29,275 bases of DNA. Source: an uncultured Lachnospiraceae bacterium. Lineage in GTDB: Bacteria > Bacillota > Clostridia > Lachnospirales > Lachnospiraceae. A program made the position numbers and the translations under genes. The number at the start of each line of letters is the position of its first letter. The stretch's first letter is position 1. Positions 1-6,863 of this stretch are shown here, piece by piece. The stretch spans positions 1-29,275 of the forward strand of contig CAJUDM010000039.1 of assembly GCA_910584915.1 (NCBI GenBank), read 5' to 3'. Below the pieces are notes generated by a model. That model saw only the letters and a list, made by a program, of their open reading frames with translations, made no database searches and was not told the origin of the DNA.

Positions 1-84
1 TCAGGGCTGCATTACTGTTTGGTTGTCAAGGTTCTTTCTGTGCTCTGCCGCAGATTTTCTCCATTCTGCGCCGACAGCTTCGTT

Positions 85-113
85 ATCTTATCACAAGTAT
101 ACTGCCCTGTCAA
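85..113 (-). promoter_or_regulatory. Strong sigma-A promoter reading left, probably of an rRNA operon
   Basis: Read on the minus strand there is a perfect -35 TTGACA (108-113), a 17 bp spacer and a -10 TAAGAT (85-90) preceded by an extended TGA. An A/T-rich stretch lies upstream. Nothing in the remaining 84 bases encodes a protein on this strand. The transcript contains CCTTGACAACC, which resembles the short boxes found in Firmicutes rRNA leaders. I infer an rRNA operon just outside the window; the promoter itself is read directly from the sequence. Confidence 0.7.
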
Positions 114-180
114 GCACTTTTTTCCAGTTTTTTACTGCTTTTTCTGCCATAAATTAATTTTCAAGGCATCGCAGTACGAA

Positions 181-199
181 ATGTATCAAATTTATACAT
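181..199 (-). terminator. Weak stem-loop after the tRNA-Ser genes
   Basis: ATGTAT and ATACAT form a perfect 6 bp stem with a 7-base loop, immediately 3' of tRNA-Ser(GGA). The stem is purely A/T and only TTTC follows it. It may help 3' processing or act as a weak terminator. Confidence 0.25.
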
Positions 200-205
200 C
201 CCGCG

Positions 206-295
206 CGGAGAAGGAGGGATTTGAACCCTCGCGCCGCTATTAACGACCTGCACCCTTTCCAGGGGTGTCCCTTCGGCCAGCTTGGGTACTTCTCC
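206..295 (-). tRNA. tRNA-Ser (anticodon GGA)
   Basis: The reverse complement folds as a class II tRNA. It has acceptor arms GGAGAAG/CTTCTCC, a D arm, an anticodon loop CTGGAAA giving anticodon GGA between CACCC/GGGTG, a long serine-type variable arm, and a T arm with GGTTCAAATCC. The discriminator base is G, as expected for serine. No CCA follows, so the 3' end must be made by RNase Z and CCA addition. It reads UCC and UCU codons. It is probably co-transcribed with the tRNA-Ser(UGA) 63 bases upstream. Confidence 0.96.
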
Positions 296-358
296 AAGTG
301 TAGCAGAATCAATCCACTATATTTACTTTATTTGAATAAGGTTTGGAGTTATCTCCAG

Positions 359-444
359 CGGAGAGGATGGGATTCGAACCCATGCGCCCTTTCGGACAAA
401 CGGTTTTCAAGACCGCCTCGTTATGACCACTTCGATACCTCTCC
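359..444 (-). tRNA. tRNA-Ser (anticodon UGA)
   Basis: The reverse complement has acceptor arms GGAGAGG/CCTCTCC, an anticodon loop CTTGAAA giving anticodon UGA, a long variable arm and a T arm with GGTTCGAATCC. The discriminator is G and no CCA is encoded. It is the first gene after the promoter at 477-505 and sits upstream of tRNA-Ser(GGA) in the same direction. It reads UCA and related UCN codons. Confidence 0.96.
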
Positions 445-476
445 AAAGTATTCCACTTCAAATCAGTGCAAGAGAT

Positions 477-505
477 ATTCTAGCAAAAATGGAATACTCT
501 GTCAA
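477..505 (-). promoter_or_regulatory. Sigma-A promoter of the tRNA-Ser pair
   Basis: The minus strand has -35 TTGACA (500-505), a 17 bp spacer and -10 TAGAAT (477-482). The start point would be near 470, about 25 bases before the first tRNA. An 8-bp inverted repeat (AGTATTCC at 447-454, GGAATACT at 491-498) straddles the -10 and start point. Between 506 and the ispD stop I see no clear terminator. Confidence 0.75.
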
Positions 506-627
506 CATGTTTTTTCAAAAAAATTTGCAACATACCAATTTCCTTCAACTTTTTATTTTAACCAACATTTCCCGCCGAAAAACAACGGCCTAAGCAGCAG
601 TACACGGCAAAATCCGCCATCCGCAGA

Positions 628-1380
628 TCAGCGGTCTGAGGCAGTGCTCAATATCTTCTCCGCAATTGCCAGATCCTCCGGTGTGGTCAGCTTGATATTT
701 TCATAGGATCCCTCCACCAGTTTTACCCTGTGGTCCGTAAAATATTCCACCACCATGGCATCATCCGTGATGTGGATCCCTTTTTTCTTCAATTCCTGCA
801 AATTTTTCTCAAGGGCGGCGTAGGCTCCTGTGATCAGTTTTGTATCAAAAACCTGCGGCGTATGCATATTCCAGATGAGGCTTCTGTCGGGTGTCTTTGC
901 CACAAAACCGTCTTCATCCGCTATCTTGACCGTGTCTTTGCTCCGCACTGCGCTGACGCAGGCGCCGTATTTCTGCACTGCCTCATAGGTATCCCGCAGG
1001 ATCCGTTCCGTCAGAAAGGGCCTCGCCCCGTCATGTATAAAGACATATCCATCCCGGTTGGGCACAGCCATATCCTCTGATAAAATAAGACGCATGGCAC
1101 CCGCTACGGAGGCATATCGTTCCTCTCCTCCGGCTATCACCGTATCCACTTTATGATAACGATATTTTTTTACGATCTCCTCCGTCACCAGGACAAGATC
1201 CTCAGCCCTTGTCACCAGGATGCAGTCATCTATGACCTCCGACTTTTCCACTGCCTCTAACGCATAACAGATCAGCGGTTTATTGCAAAGCGGCATAAAC
1301 TGCTTCGCCCTGTCACTTTTCATTCTGCTGCCGCTCCCCGCCGCCAGGATGACCGCGGTACATCGTTTCTTTTTATCCAT
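628..1380 (-). CDS. ispD: 2-C-methyl-D-erythritol 4-phosphate cytidylyltransferase
   Basis: IspD transfers CMP from CTP onto 2-C-methyl-D-erythritol 4-phosphate, the third step of the non-mevalonate isoprenoid pathway, in the cytosol. The 250-residue product is slightly longer than the usual 225-240. The N-terminal nucleotide-binding signature LAAGSGSRMKSDRAKQF is clear (residues 12-28), and the conserved DGARPF follows in the middle. The C-terminal TTPEDL motif of the family is present near residue 233. GGAGAG lies about 13 bases ahead of the ATG. It follows tsaD by 165 bases on the same strand and may be the last gene of the tsa operon, though the gap leaves room for its own promoter. Confidence 0.96.
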   Translation of the reverse strand: MDKKKRCTAVILAAGSGSRMKSDRAKQFMPLCNKPLICYALEAVEKSEVIDDCILVTRAEDLVLVTEEIVKKYRYHKVDTVIAGGEERYASVAGAMRLILSEDMAVPNRDGYVFIHDGARPFLTERILRDTYEAVQKYGACVSAVRSKDTVKIADEDGFVAKTPDRSLIWNMHTPQVFDTKLITGAYAALEKNLQELKKKGIHITDDAMVVEYFTDHRVKLVEGSYENIKLTTPEDLAIAEKILSTASDR

Positions 1381-1545
1381 ATTGATATACTACTCTCCAT
1401 TCCGAAGCGTTTCACGCGACGGGCGGTGCAAATCTCAAATATCGCACAACACGAACAGGCCTGTGCACCATCGGGGCTTATCTGTGACGTTCCTGCATAA
1501 ACAGCCGCGCGATAAAATCCACTATCGAGCTGCTTCTTCACGCTC

Positions 1546-2589
1546 TCACTCTCCGAGCCTCAGATTCGGCACCGCATTCAGATCATACCCGTGCCGCACG
1601 CCCCTTTTGAATTCGTAATACCCCGCAGTCCCGATCATTGCCGCGTTATCCGTACAAAAAACCGGGGATGGATAGTAAAACTCTATCCCTTCCTCCCGGC
1701 ATGCCTCCACAAAAGCTTCCCGCAGGGAGGAGTTGGATGCCACGCCGCCCGCGATCGCAAACTTTCGGAATCCGTATTCCCTGACTGCCATCATGGAATG
1801 CTCCACCAGCACCTCCACCACCGCCTTTTGGAAGGACGCCGCCACATCCGCCTGAACGATCTCTTCCCCTCTCATCCTGCAGTCGTTCAAATAATTCAAC
1901 ACAGCGGATTTCAAACCGCTGAAACTGAAATCGTAGGCGGATTCAACCACTTTTGCCCTGGGAAAACGGATCGCATCAGGATTTCCCTCCCTGGAAACTT
2001 TATCGATCTTCGGTCCGCCGGGATACCCTAATCCTATCGCCCTTGCCACCTTGTCGAAGGCCTCTCCCGCCGCGTCATCCCTTGTTCTGCCGATCACTTC
2101 GTATTCTCCGTAATCTTTCACCACCACCAGATGGGAATGTCCTCCCGAGGCGACCAGACAGGCAAAGGGCGGCTCAAGTTCCTTATGTTCAATATAATTC
2201 GCGCTGATATGCCCCTCGATATGGTGTACGCCGACAAGAGGGATCCCACTCGCAAAACTTAACGCCTTTGCAAAGGAAACGCCGATCAGAAGCGGTCCCA
2301 CCAGTCCGGGGCCATAGGTGACTGCTATCGCCGTGATCTCCGTAAGCTTCTTTCCCGCCTGGTCAAGCGCCGCCTGGACCACCTGATTGATCTTTTCAAT
2401 ATGCTTGCGGGATGCGATCTCCGGCACCACGCCGCCATAGATCGTGTGCAGCTCTATCTGCGAATAAATAATATTGGACAGTACCTCCCTGCCGTTTTTC
2501 ACGACTGCCGCCGCTGTCTCATCACAGGAACTTTCTATTGCCAATATCAGTGTTTCTCTGTCTTCTTCCAGTCTCTCCCGCATACTCAT
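1546..2589 (-). CDS. tsaD: tRNA N6-adenosine threonylcarbamoyltransferase TsaD
   Basis: TsaD moves the threonylcarbamoyl group onto A37 of ANN-decoding tRNAs (t6A), working with TsaB and TsaE, which are also in this window. The 347-residue protein has the ASKHA-fold start ILAIESSCDET, the metal-binding HIEGH at residues 123-127, the SGGHS motif, and the C-terminal GGVASNS and DNAAMIG motifs. Its start overlaps the end of the upstream gene by four bases, which suggests translational coupling. A second ATG two codons in (2583) is an equally possible start. Length is normal for the family. Confidence 0.97.
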   Translation of the reverse strand: MSMRERLEEDRETLILAIESSCDETAAAVVKNGREVLSNIIYSQIELHTIYGGVVPEIASRKHIEKINQVVQAALDQAGKKLTEITAIAVTYGPGLVGPLLIGVSFAKALSFASGIPLVGVHHIEGHISANYIEHKELEPPFACLVASGGHSHLVVVKDYGEYEVIGRTRDDAAGEAFDKVARAIGLGYPGGPKIDKVSREGNPDAIRFPRAKVVESAYDFSFSGLKSAVLNYLNDCRMRGEEIVQADVAASFQKAVVEVLVEHSMMAVREYGFRKFAIAGGVASNSSLREAFVEACREEGIEFYYPSPVFCTDNAAMIGTAGYYEFKRGVRHGYDLNAVPNLRLGE

Positions 2590-3164
2590 CCCGCCGCTTC
2601 CGTCTCGTCATCTGCCGCCTGCCAGCCCAGGATCTTCCATCTCCCAGCATCGTCCTTGCGCAGAACATACAGCTGTTTTATCGTGACCAGATTTGTTTTC
2701 TGCCGCATGGTATAGATGCACCGGATCTGCGCACATTCTCTTCCGTTGTAAGTATAGTAGTCCACGGCCGTGCTGGAGGAGAGTGCAACATGGGACAGAA
2801 CGGTATTATTTGCCTCGAAGCCCGCTATCTCCGTCTTCAGGTTCATCATATACATTTCCTCTGTCTGATAGTCCACAAGTTCTGCGTCTAACAGTTCCAG
2901 GGACTTATCCGCCAGGTCTTTCACTTCCGCATCCGTAATCTCTCCGCTGTAATAGCACTTCATGATCTCATTATAATATTTGATCACCTCCCGGACCGTG
3001 GCAGGATAGTCTGTCTCCAGGTTTCTGAGCAATACATCCTGCACCGCCGTTGTCTCAACTTCCGGCGATGAACGCTCCACTTTATTGACCAGATAATAGT
3101 ACAGTGCAAATACTGTGATCACCATAACAGCAAGCACTGCCATAGATTTCGGACCTTTTCTCAT
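2586..3164 (-). CDS. Unrecognised membrane-anchored protein in the tsa operon
   Basis: I do not recognise this family with certainty; it resembles small hypothetical proteins seen next to tsaD in Lachnospiraceae. The product of 192 residues has a short basic N-terminus (MRKGPKSM), one membrane segment at about residues 8-26, and an extracytoplasmic domain of mixed helix and strand that ends in an acidic tail. The start chosen is the ATG at 3164, which has GGAGG six bases upstream. A longer frame reaching 3221 would need a TTG start without a site. It overlaps tsaD by four bases, so it is in the operon. No catalytic motif is visible; the C-terminal part, with its IRCIYTMRQ strand, could be an NTF2-like or anti-sigma-like domain. 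Confidence 0.8.
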   Translation of the reverse strand: MRKGPKSMAVLAVMVITVFALYYYLVNKVERSSPEVETTAVQDVLLRNLETDYPATVREVIKYYNEIMKCYYSGEITDAEVKDLADKSLELLDAELVDYQTEEMYMMNLKTEIAGFEANNTVLSHVALSSSTAVDYYTYNGRECAQIRCIYTMRQKTNLVTIKQLYVLRKDDAGRWKILGWQAADDETEAAG

Positions 3165-3223
3165 GATCTGCCTCCATTCAGCCACGATCCGCCGATCTGC
3201 TTTATCCTCCGCGGACGGCAAAT

Positions 3224-4141
3224 TTACTTCTCATCATCCTCAAACTGAAGTTCCATACTTTTTCCGTCTTTCCCGGCGTAAGCCCCCGGAAATATTTTTC
3301 TGACTTCATCCATAAAAGGCTCCGGTCTGGTCAGGGATGGACTGTAATGAGTCAGCCAAAGCCTGCCGACTTCCGCTCTCCTTGCCAGTTTCGCCGCTTC
3401 CTGAAAAGTCATATGTTTATGCTCTTTTGCCTTCTCCTGTTTATCCGCCTCGCCATACATTCCTTCACAGATAAACAGATCGGAACCCGCCGCATGCTCT
3501 GCGATGCTCTCTGTCGGCCTCGTATCCGTACAGTAAGTCAGCTTAAGCCCCTTCCTCGCTGGCCCCAGTACCATCTCGGGCGTCAGAACACCGTTTTCCG
3601 TCTCGATCTTCTCACCCTTTTGCAGCCTGCTCCAGTATTTCATCTCGATCCCCAGTTCTCTCGCCTTCTCCACCTGAAAGCGCCCCGCCCTGCCAAGCGA
3701 AATACTGTATCCATAGCATACCACATTATGGTTGACACGAAAAGCCTGCACCTGCAGTTCCTCAAATGAAAAACTCTCCTCCGGCTTTTCCAACTCCAGA
3801 TAACGGATCTCAAAAGGCAGCTCCGGCGCGATCGTCCGCAGGGCACCCACCACTCTTGTCAACCCCTTTGGCCCCACGAGCGTAAGCGGCTCCTTCCGCT
3901 CCGCATTTCCCATTGTCAAAAGCATCCCCGGAAGCCCGCTGATATGATCCGCATGATAATGGGTAAAGCAGATCATATCGATGGGGTTTGGGCTCCAGCC
4001 CTTTTCTTTCAGCGCGATCTGAGTCCCCTCGCCGCAGTCTATCAAAATGCTGTGGCCGTTATACCGCACCATCAGGGATGTAAGCCACCTGTATGGCAGG
4101 GGCATCATGCCTCCTGTTCCGAGCAAACAAACATCTATCAT
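3224..4141 (-). CDS. rnz: Ribonuclease Z
   Basis: RNase Z is a zinc metallo-beta-lactamase-fold endonuclease that cuts tRNA precursors just after the discriminator base. It is needed for tRNAs without encoded CCA, such as both tRNA-Ser genes here. The 305-residue protein has the canonical HYHADH zinc motif at residues 61-66, a GTGG start, LIDCGEGTQ, and later conserved His residues (HKHMTF, THYSP). The start at 4141 is preceded by a GGAAGG site. An upstream in-frame extension to 4306 overlaps rimI and does not look like family sequence. It follows rimI by 16 bases. Its N-terminus reads GGMMPLP rather than the commoner GTxxxxP, but the metal ligands are intact. Confidence 0.93.
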   Translation of the reverse strand: MIDVCLLGTGGMMPLPYRWLTSLMVRYNGHSILIDCGEGTQIALKEKGWSPNPIDMICFTHYHADHISGLPGMLLTMGNAERKEPLTLVGPKGLTRVVGALRTIAPELPFEIRYLELEKPEESFSFEELQVQAFRVNHNVVCYGYSISLGRAGRFQVEKARELGIEMKYWSRLQKGEKIETENGVLTPEMVLGPARKGLKLTYCTDTRPTESIAEHAAGSDLFICEGMYGEADKQEKAKEHKHMTFQEAAKLARRAEVGRLWLTHYSPSLTRPEPFMDEVRKIFPGAYAGKDGKSMELQFEDDEK

Positions 4142-4157
4142 CTTTTTTCCTTCCTTA

Positions 4158-4754
4158 TTATCTTTTCCACAGGATAAGCGCGTCTTCCACGGGCTTTTTA
4201 TAAAAATTTCTCCGCCGCCCCTCCTGTACAAATCCAAACTTTTCATAGAGACGGACTGCCGCCTCATTGGAGGCGCGCACCTCCAGCGTAAATGCTGTAA
4301 TACCATTCTCCCGCCCCTGTCTCAACAGTTCTTCCAGCATCCGCTCCGCAATCTTCCTCCTGCGGAATGGCTGTGCCACCGCCACATTACTGATATCTCC
4401 CTCTCCCAGAATATTGAGCACTCCGCATATTCCGGCAAGCGTTCCGTCCTCTCTCTCCGCCGCCAGATACAGAGCGTTCTCATCCGCCAGTGTTCCAAGA
4501 TAGGCGTTCTCCGACCAGGGCTCCGAAAAACACTCCCGCTCCAGCGCCGCTGCCGCTGCCGCATCCTCCGGCGTCATTCTGCGTATCCTGCATTCAGATC
4601 CACGGACCGCTTCTGCCGTCTGGCAGTTCTGCACGTTTTTCGGCATCTGTCCTCCCCGGGGCATCTGTCCGCTTTGCAACATCCATTCCCCCTGAAGCAT
4701 CTGTTCACTTTGCGGCATCCGTTCTCCTCCCGACATCCATCTGCTCTGCGGCAT
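4158..4754 (-). CDS. rimI: Ribosomal protein alanine N-acetyltransferase RimI with repeat N-terminus
   Basis: RimI is a GNAT-fold enzyme that acetylates the N-terminal alanine of ribosomal protein S18. In Firmicutes it is often encoded between tsaB and tsaD, as here. The GNAT domain runs from about residue 54 to 198, with the acetyl-CoA loop as a divergent QPFRRRKIA and the C-terminal ASNEAAVRLYEKFGF motif. RimI is usually about 150 residues, and this frame is 198. The extra N-terminus is made of seven successive 6-residue units that each begin with Met. The true start is uncertain: several of the repeat ATGs have their own purine-rich site, and the ATG at 4646 would give a 162-residue protein of normal size. 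Confidence 0.88.
   Translation of the reverse strand: MPQSRWMSGGERMPQSEQMLQGEWMLQSGQMPRGGQMPKNVQNCQTAEAVRGSECRIRRMTPEDAAAAAALERECFSEPWSENAYLGTLADENALYLAAEREDGTLAGICGVLNILGEGDISNVAVAQPFRRRKIAERMLEELLRQGRENGITAFTLEVRASNEAAVRLYEKFGFVQEGRRRNFYKKPVEDALILWKR
4629..4754 (-). repeat. 18-bp degenerate tandem repeat (7 units) at the start of rimI
   Basis: Seven 18-base units follow one another in frame, each encoding Met plus five residues rich in Pro, Gln, Gly, Ser and Trp, for example MPQSEQ and MLQSGQ. Several units carry GGGGGA or GGGAGG shortly before the next ATG, so the array also looks like a series of translation starts. The units are diverged, so this is not a fresh expansion. Confidence 0.8.
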
Positions 4755-4783
4755 CTCTTCTTCCCCCTGTCCGTTTCCATGGT

Positions 4784-5512
4784 TCAGCCGGATGCGCCTT
4801 CATGCTCTCTCCGCTCGCGCTCGGCCTGTGAAAGCCGCAGATACTCCGGCTTATACTCCGCCGCTGTCTGCGCTTTCCCCTGCTCATAATACCTTGCCGC
4901 CAACGCTGCCACCGCCGCCGCCCGCTGCCTGTTCATATGGGCGGGTGCATAGCTGCAGGGTACCGTTATCATCTCTTCGATCTCCTTTTGAAATACTGGT
5001 ACCCCGTCCCCGAGAAATATGACACCTCTGTCAAGTTTATTGCATGCCGCCAAAATATCCTCGATCGGCACCGCGCATTGCCCCTTTATGATATTCATAT
5101 CAAATTCGCATGTGCCGTCTTTTTTTATAAATTCGTAAATCCCCGTGTATGTCTGGTTCCTTCTGGCGTCCATCAGAGGACATACCGCCAGATCCGTTCC
5201 GTAAAGATTATATGCCAATCCCTCCAGCGTAGGAACGGGGATAATCGGCTTACTGAGCGCAAATCCAAATCCTTTCGCCGCGGCGGAACCGATGCGCAGT
5301 CCGGTAAAGGAGCCCGGACCAGAAGTCACCGCGACCGCATCCACGGTTTCCATATCCAGTTCCGTCATCTCCCGGACCGCCTCCATCATCGGCAGCAATG
5401 TCTGGGAGTGAGTCTTTTTCGCGTGAATGGAAAATTCCGCCAGCGTCACACCATCCTCCCAGATCGCCACGGAGGCAGTCTGACCCGAACTGTCAATCGC
5501 AAGTATTCTCAT
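4784..5512 (-). CDS. tsaB: tRNA threonylcarbamoyladenosine biosynthesis protein TsaB
   Basis: TsaB is the inactive paralogue of TsaD that scaffolds the t6A-synthesising complex with TsaD and TsaE. The 242-residue product begins MRILAIDSSGQTASVAI and contains the signature TSGPGSFTGLRIG at about residues 64-76, both diagnostic. It lacks the TsaD metal-binding histidines, as expected. AAGGA lies seven bases before the ATG. rimI starts 29 bases downstream and tsaE ends 70 bases upstream, all on the same strand. The C-terminus is charged and probably flexible. Confidence 0.96.
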   Translation of the reverse strand: MRILAIDSSGQTASVAIWEDGVTLAEFSIHAKKTHSQTLLPMMEAVREMTELDMETVDAVAVTSGPGSFTGLRIGSAAAKGFGFALSKPIIPVPTLEGLAYNLYGTDLAVCPLMDARRNQTYTGIYEFIKKDGTCEFDMNIIKGQCAVPIEDILAACNKLDRGVIFLGDGVPVFQKEIEEMITVPCSYAPAHMNRQRAAAVAALAARYYEQGKAQTAAEYKPEYLRLSQAERERREHEGASG

Positions 5513-5582
5513 ATAATATTCCTTTCACCCGCTATGCCGGGTTTAAAAACGATCACCCAAAAGTCGTCTGACCGTTATGCTG

Positions 5583-6068
5583 CTATTCTCTCTGCTTTAC
5601 AGTGATCCTTCTGTAGTCAAATCCCTTCTCCAGATCTTTCTCTATCACGATCTGCGTACGCTCCGCCGGCAGCAGTTCCCTGATCAGATCCGCCCATTCG
5701 ATGATACACAGTCCGTCTCCGTAAAAATAGTCCTCATAGCCGATCTCTTCCATCTCCTCCGGATCCCCGATACGGTACACATCAAGATGGTACAGGGGCA
5801 TCCTTCCACTCTCATAGGCCTGAGCGATCGTAAACGTGGGACTATTTACCGGTTCCTCTATGCCAAGCCCTTTTGCGATACCCTGCGTCAGAACAGTCTT
5901 TCCCACACCCAGATCGCCGTTCAGCGTATACAGCTGTCCGGGCAGTGCCTCCTTCCCCAGCAGTTCCCCGACCGCAAAGGTATCTTCCGGTTTAAAACTT
6001 TCATAAATCATCTCTGTTTTCATACTGTTATCTCTGTTTCCCTGCCAAAGCGTTTTTCCGGTCTCCAA
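5583..6068 (-). CDS. tsaE: tRNA threonylcarbamoyladenosine biosynthesis ATPase TsaE
   Basis: TsaE is the ATPase that powers turnover of the TsaB-TsaD complex in t6A synthesis. The 161-residue frame has a Walker A GDLGVGKT at residues 51-58, the NSPTFTIAQAY segment and the LYHLDVYRI-EE motif typical of TsaE. The start is not certain. The longest frame begins with TTG at 6068 and has AGGAG six bases upstream. The internal ATG at 6023 (residue 16) fits the normal family length better but has only a weak purine tract. A YcxB-like gene ends 37 bases upstream. This is the first recognisable tRNA-modification gene of the run tsaE-tsaB-rimI-rnz-tsaD. Confidence 0.95.
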   Translation of the reverse strand: METGKTLWQGNRDNSMKTEMIYESFKPEDTFAVGELLGKEALPGQLYTLNGDLGVGKTVLTQGIAKGLGIEEPVNSPTFTIAQAYESGRMPLYHLDVYRIGDPEEMEEIGYEDYFYGDGLCIIEWADLIRELLPAERTQIVIEKDLEKGFDYRRITVKQRE

Positions 6069-6105
6069 ACATATCTCCTGAACACCACGCTCACCGCCGC
6101 GCCGG

Positions 6106-6585
6106 TCACGCTGTTCTGATCTTTACCTTTTCGGGCGCCACATATCTGGAGATTACCTGCACCAGTTCCCCGCTTCTATCGCCCAACACCCGTTTCGGAA
6201 ACAGAAAAGCATTTACTTTGGACGTGTACAGCAGGATCGTCCTTCCCGTGGCTGAAGCCTTTGAAATACTCTCCCAGGGTACAAGCTGCTTTTCTTCACC
6301 GGACGAGACCTCCAGTCCTTCCTCCGAGAACCTGTAATGCAAAGGTTCCTTAAAGACGGGCGATGCCGCCTGGCTCGCCGCCCTGATATGCAGCATCCAC
6401 GGGAAATACAGGATCACAAAAGCGCCGATGATCAGGTATAGCGGCGCCCCCGTATTAAAAAATCCCACGATAAAAAGGCAGCCCACGATCGTCCCGAACA
6501 ATCCGGACGGGGATGTATAGGCATGATGCAGCTGGTAATCATACAAGTCTTTTTTTGTTATTTTTACGTCAAATTCCATTTCCAT
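6106..6585 (-). CDS. YcxB-like membrane protein
   Basis: The product (159 residues) has a short cytoplasmic start (MEMEFDVKITKKDLYDY), two close membrane segments at about residues 27-62, and a C-terminal domain with the order LHYRFSEEGLEVSSGEEKQL then a serine-rich segment. This matches the YcxB-like C-terminal domain, a PH-like fold of unknown role. The ATG at 6585 has GGAG eight bases upstream. A longer frame to 6627 would run through a terminator-like hairpin and is rejected. It precedes tsaE by 37 bases and may share its transcript from the promoter at 6659-6688. Confidence 0.82.
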   Translation of the reverse strand: MEMEFDVKITKKDLYDYQLHHAYTSPSGLFGTIVGCLFIVGFFNTGAPLYLIIGAFVILYFPWMLHIRAASQAASPVFKEPLHYRFSEEGLEVSSGEEKQLVPWESISKASATGRTILLYTSKVNAFLFPKRVLGDRSGELVQVISRYVAPEKVKIRTA

Positions 6586-6612
6586 TCCAGGCTCTCCGTT
6601 CTCTTCATGACT

Positions 6613-6640
6613 AAAAAGCGCCCACATCGCAGGCGCTTTT
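6613..6640 (-). terminator. Intrinsic terminator-like hairpin ahead of the YcxB-like gene
   Basis: On the minus strand AAAAGCGCC and GGCGCTTTTT form a nine-pair stem around a ten-base loop, ending in a run of five T. It is the first good terminator downstream of the RibU gene. It also lies just after the promoter at 6659-6688, so it may attenuate the YcxB-tsaE transcript. The stem is symmetric enough to act on the plus strand too, but no plus-strand gene is near. Confidence 0.75.
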
Positions 6641-6658
6641 CACGACATTTCTTATTGT

Positions 6659-6688
6659 ATTATATATCAAAACATACCACAGTTTCAA
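6659..6688 (-). promoter_or_regulatory. Sigma-A promoter upstream of the YcxB-tsaE-tsaB operon
   Basis: The minus strand has -35 TTGAAA (6683-6688), an 18 bp spacer and -10 TATAAT (6659-6664). Transcription would start near 6652, about 12 bases before the terminator-like hairpin at 6613-6640 and 67 bases before the YcxB-like start codon. Confidence 0.6.
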
Positions 6689-6823
6689 CTATTCTTTGAT
6701 CCGATCCAACTTATCATCCAGTCCTGAACCCTCGAAAACTCTTCTACGGAAATTTTAAGCATTTCCTTCTCAGCCATATATGGCCACATCTTTCATCAAA
6801 ACCTGATTTCTCATCACGATTTC

Positions 6824-6852
6824 ATTATAATGTATACACCAGACTGTGTAAA
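6824..6852 (-). promoter_or_regulatory. Sigma-A promoter just after the RibU stop codon
   Basis: The minus strand has -35 TTTACA (6847-6852), a 17 bp spacer and -10 TATAAT (6824-6829). It starts 12 bases after the upstream gene's stop codon. The transcript would run about 200 bases to the terminator-like hairpin at 6613-6640, through a stretch with no good gene but with a perfect 12-bp palindrome at 6773-6784. Confidence 0.6.
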
Positions 6853-6863
6853 GGCGAATTTTT

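Noticed and set aside
1320..1541. 73-codon minus-strand frame between tsaD and ispD
   Set aside because: It starts with GTG, overlaps the first 61 bases of ispD in another frame, and resembles nothing I know. The 165-base gap is more simply a leader, though it contains a palindrome ACAGGCCTGT.
6685..6777. 30-codon minus-strand frame beginning MAEKEMLKISVEEF
   Set aside because: It has a plausible amino-acid composition but no ribosome binding site, and lies inside the candidate small RNA. Kept only as a remark in the findings.
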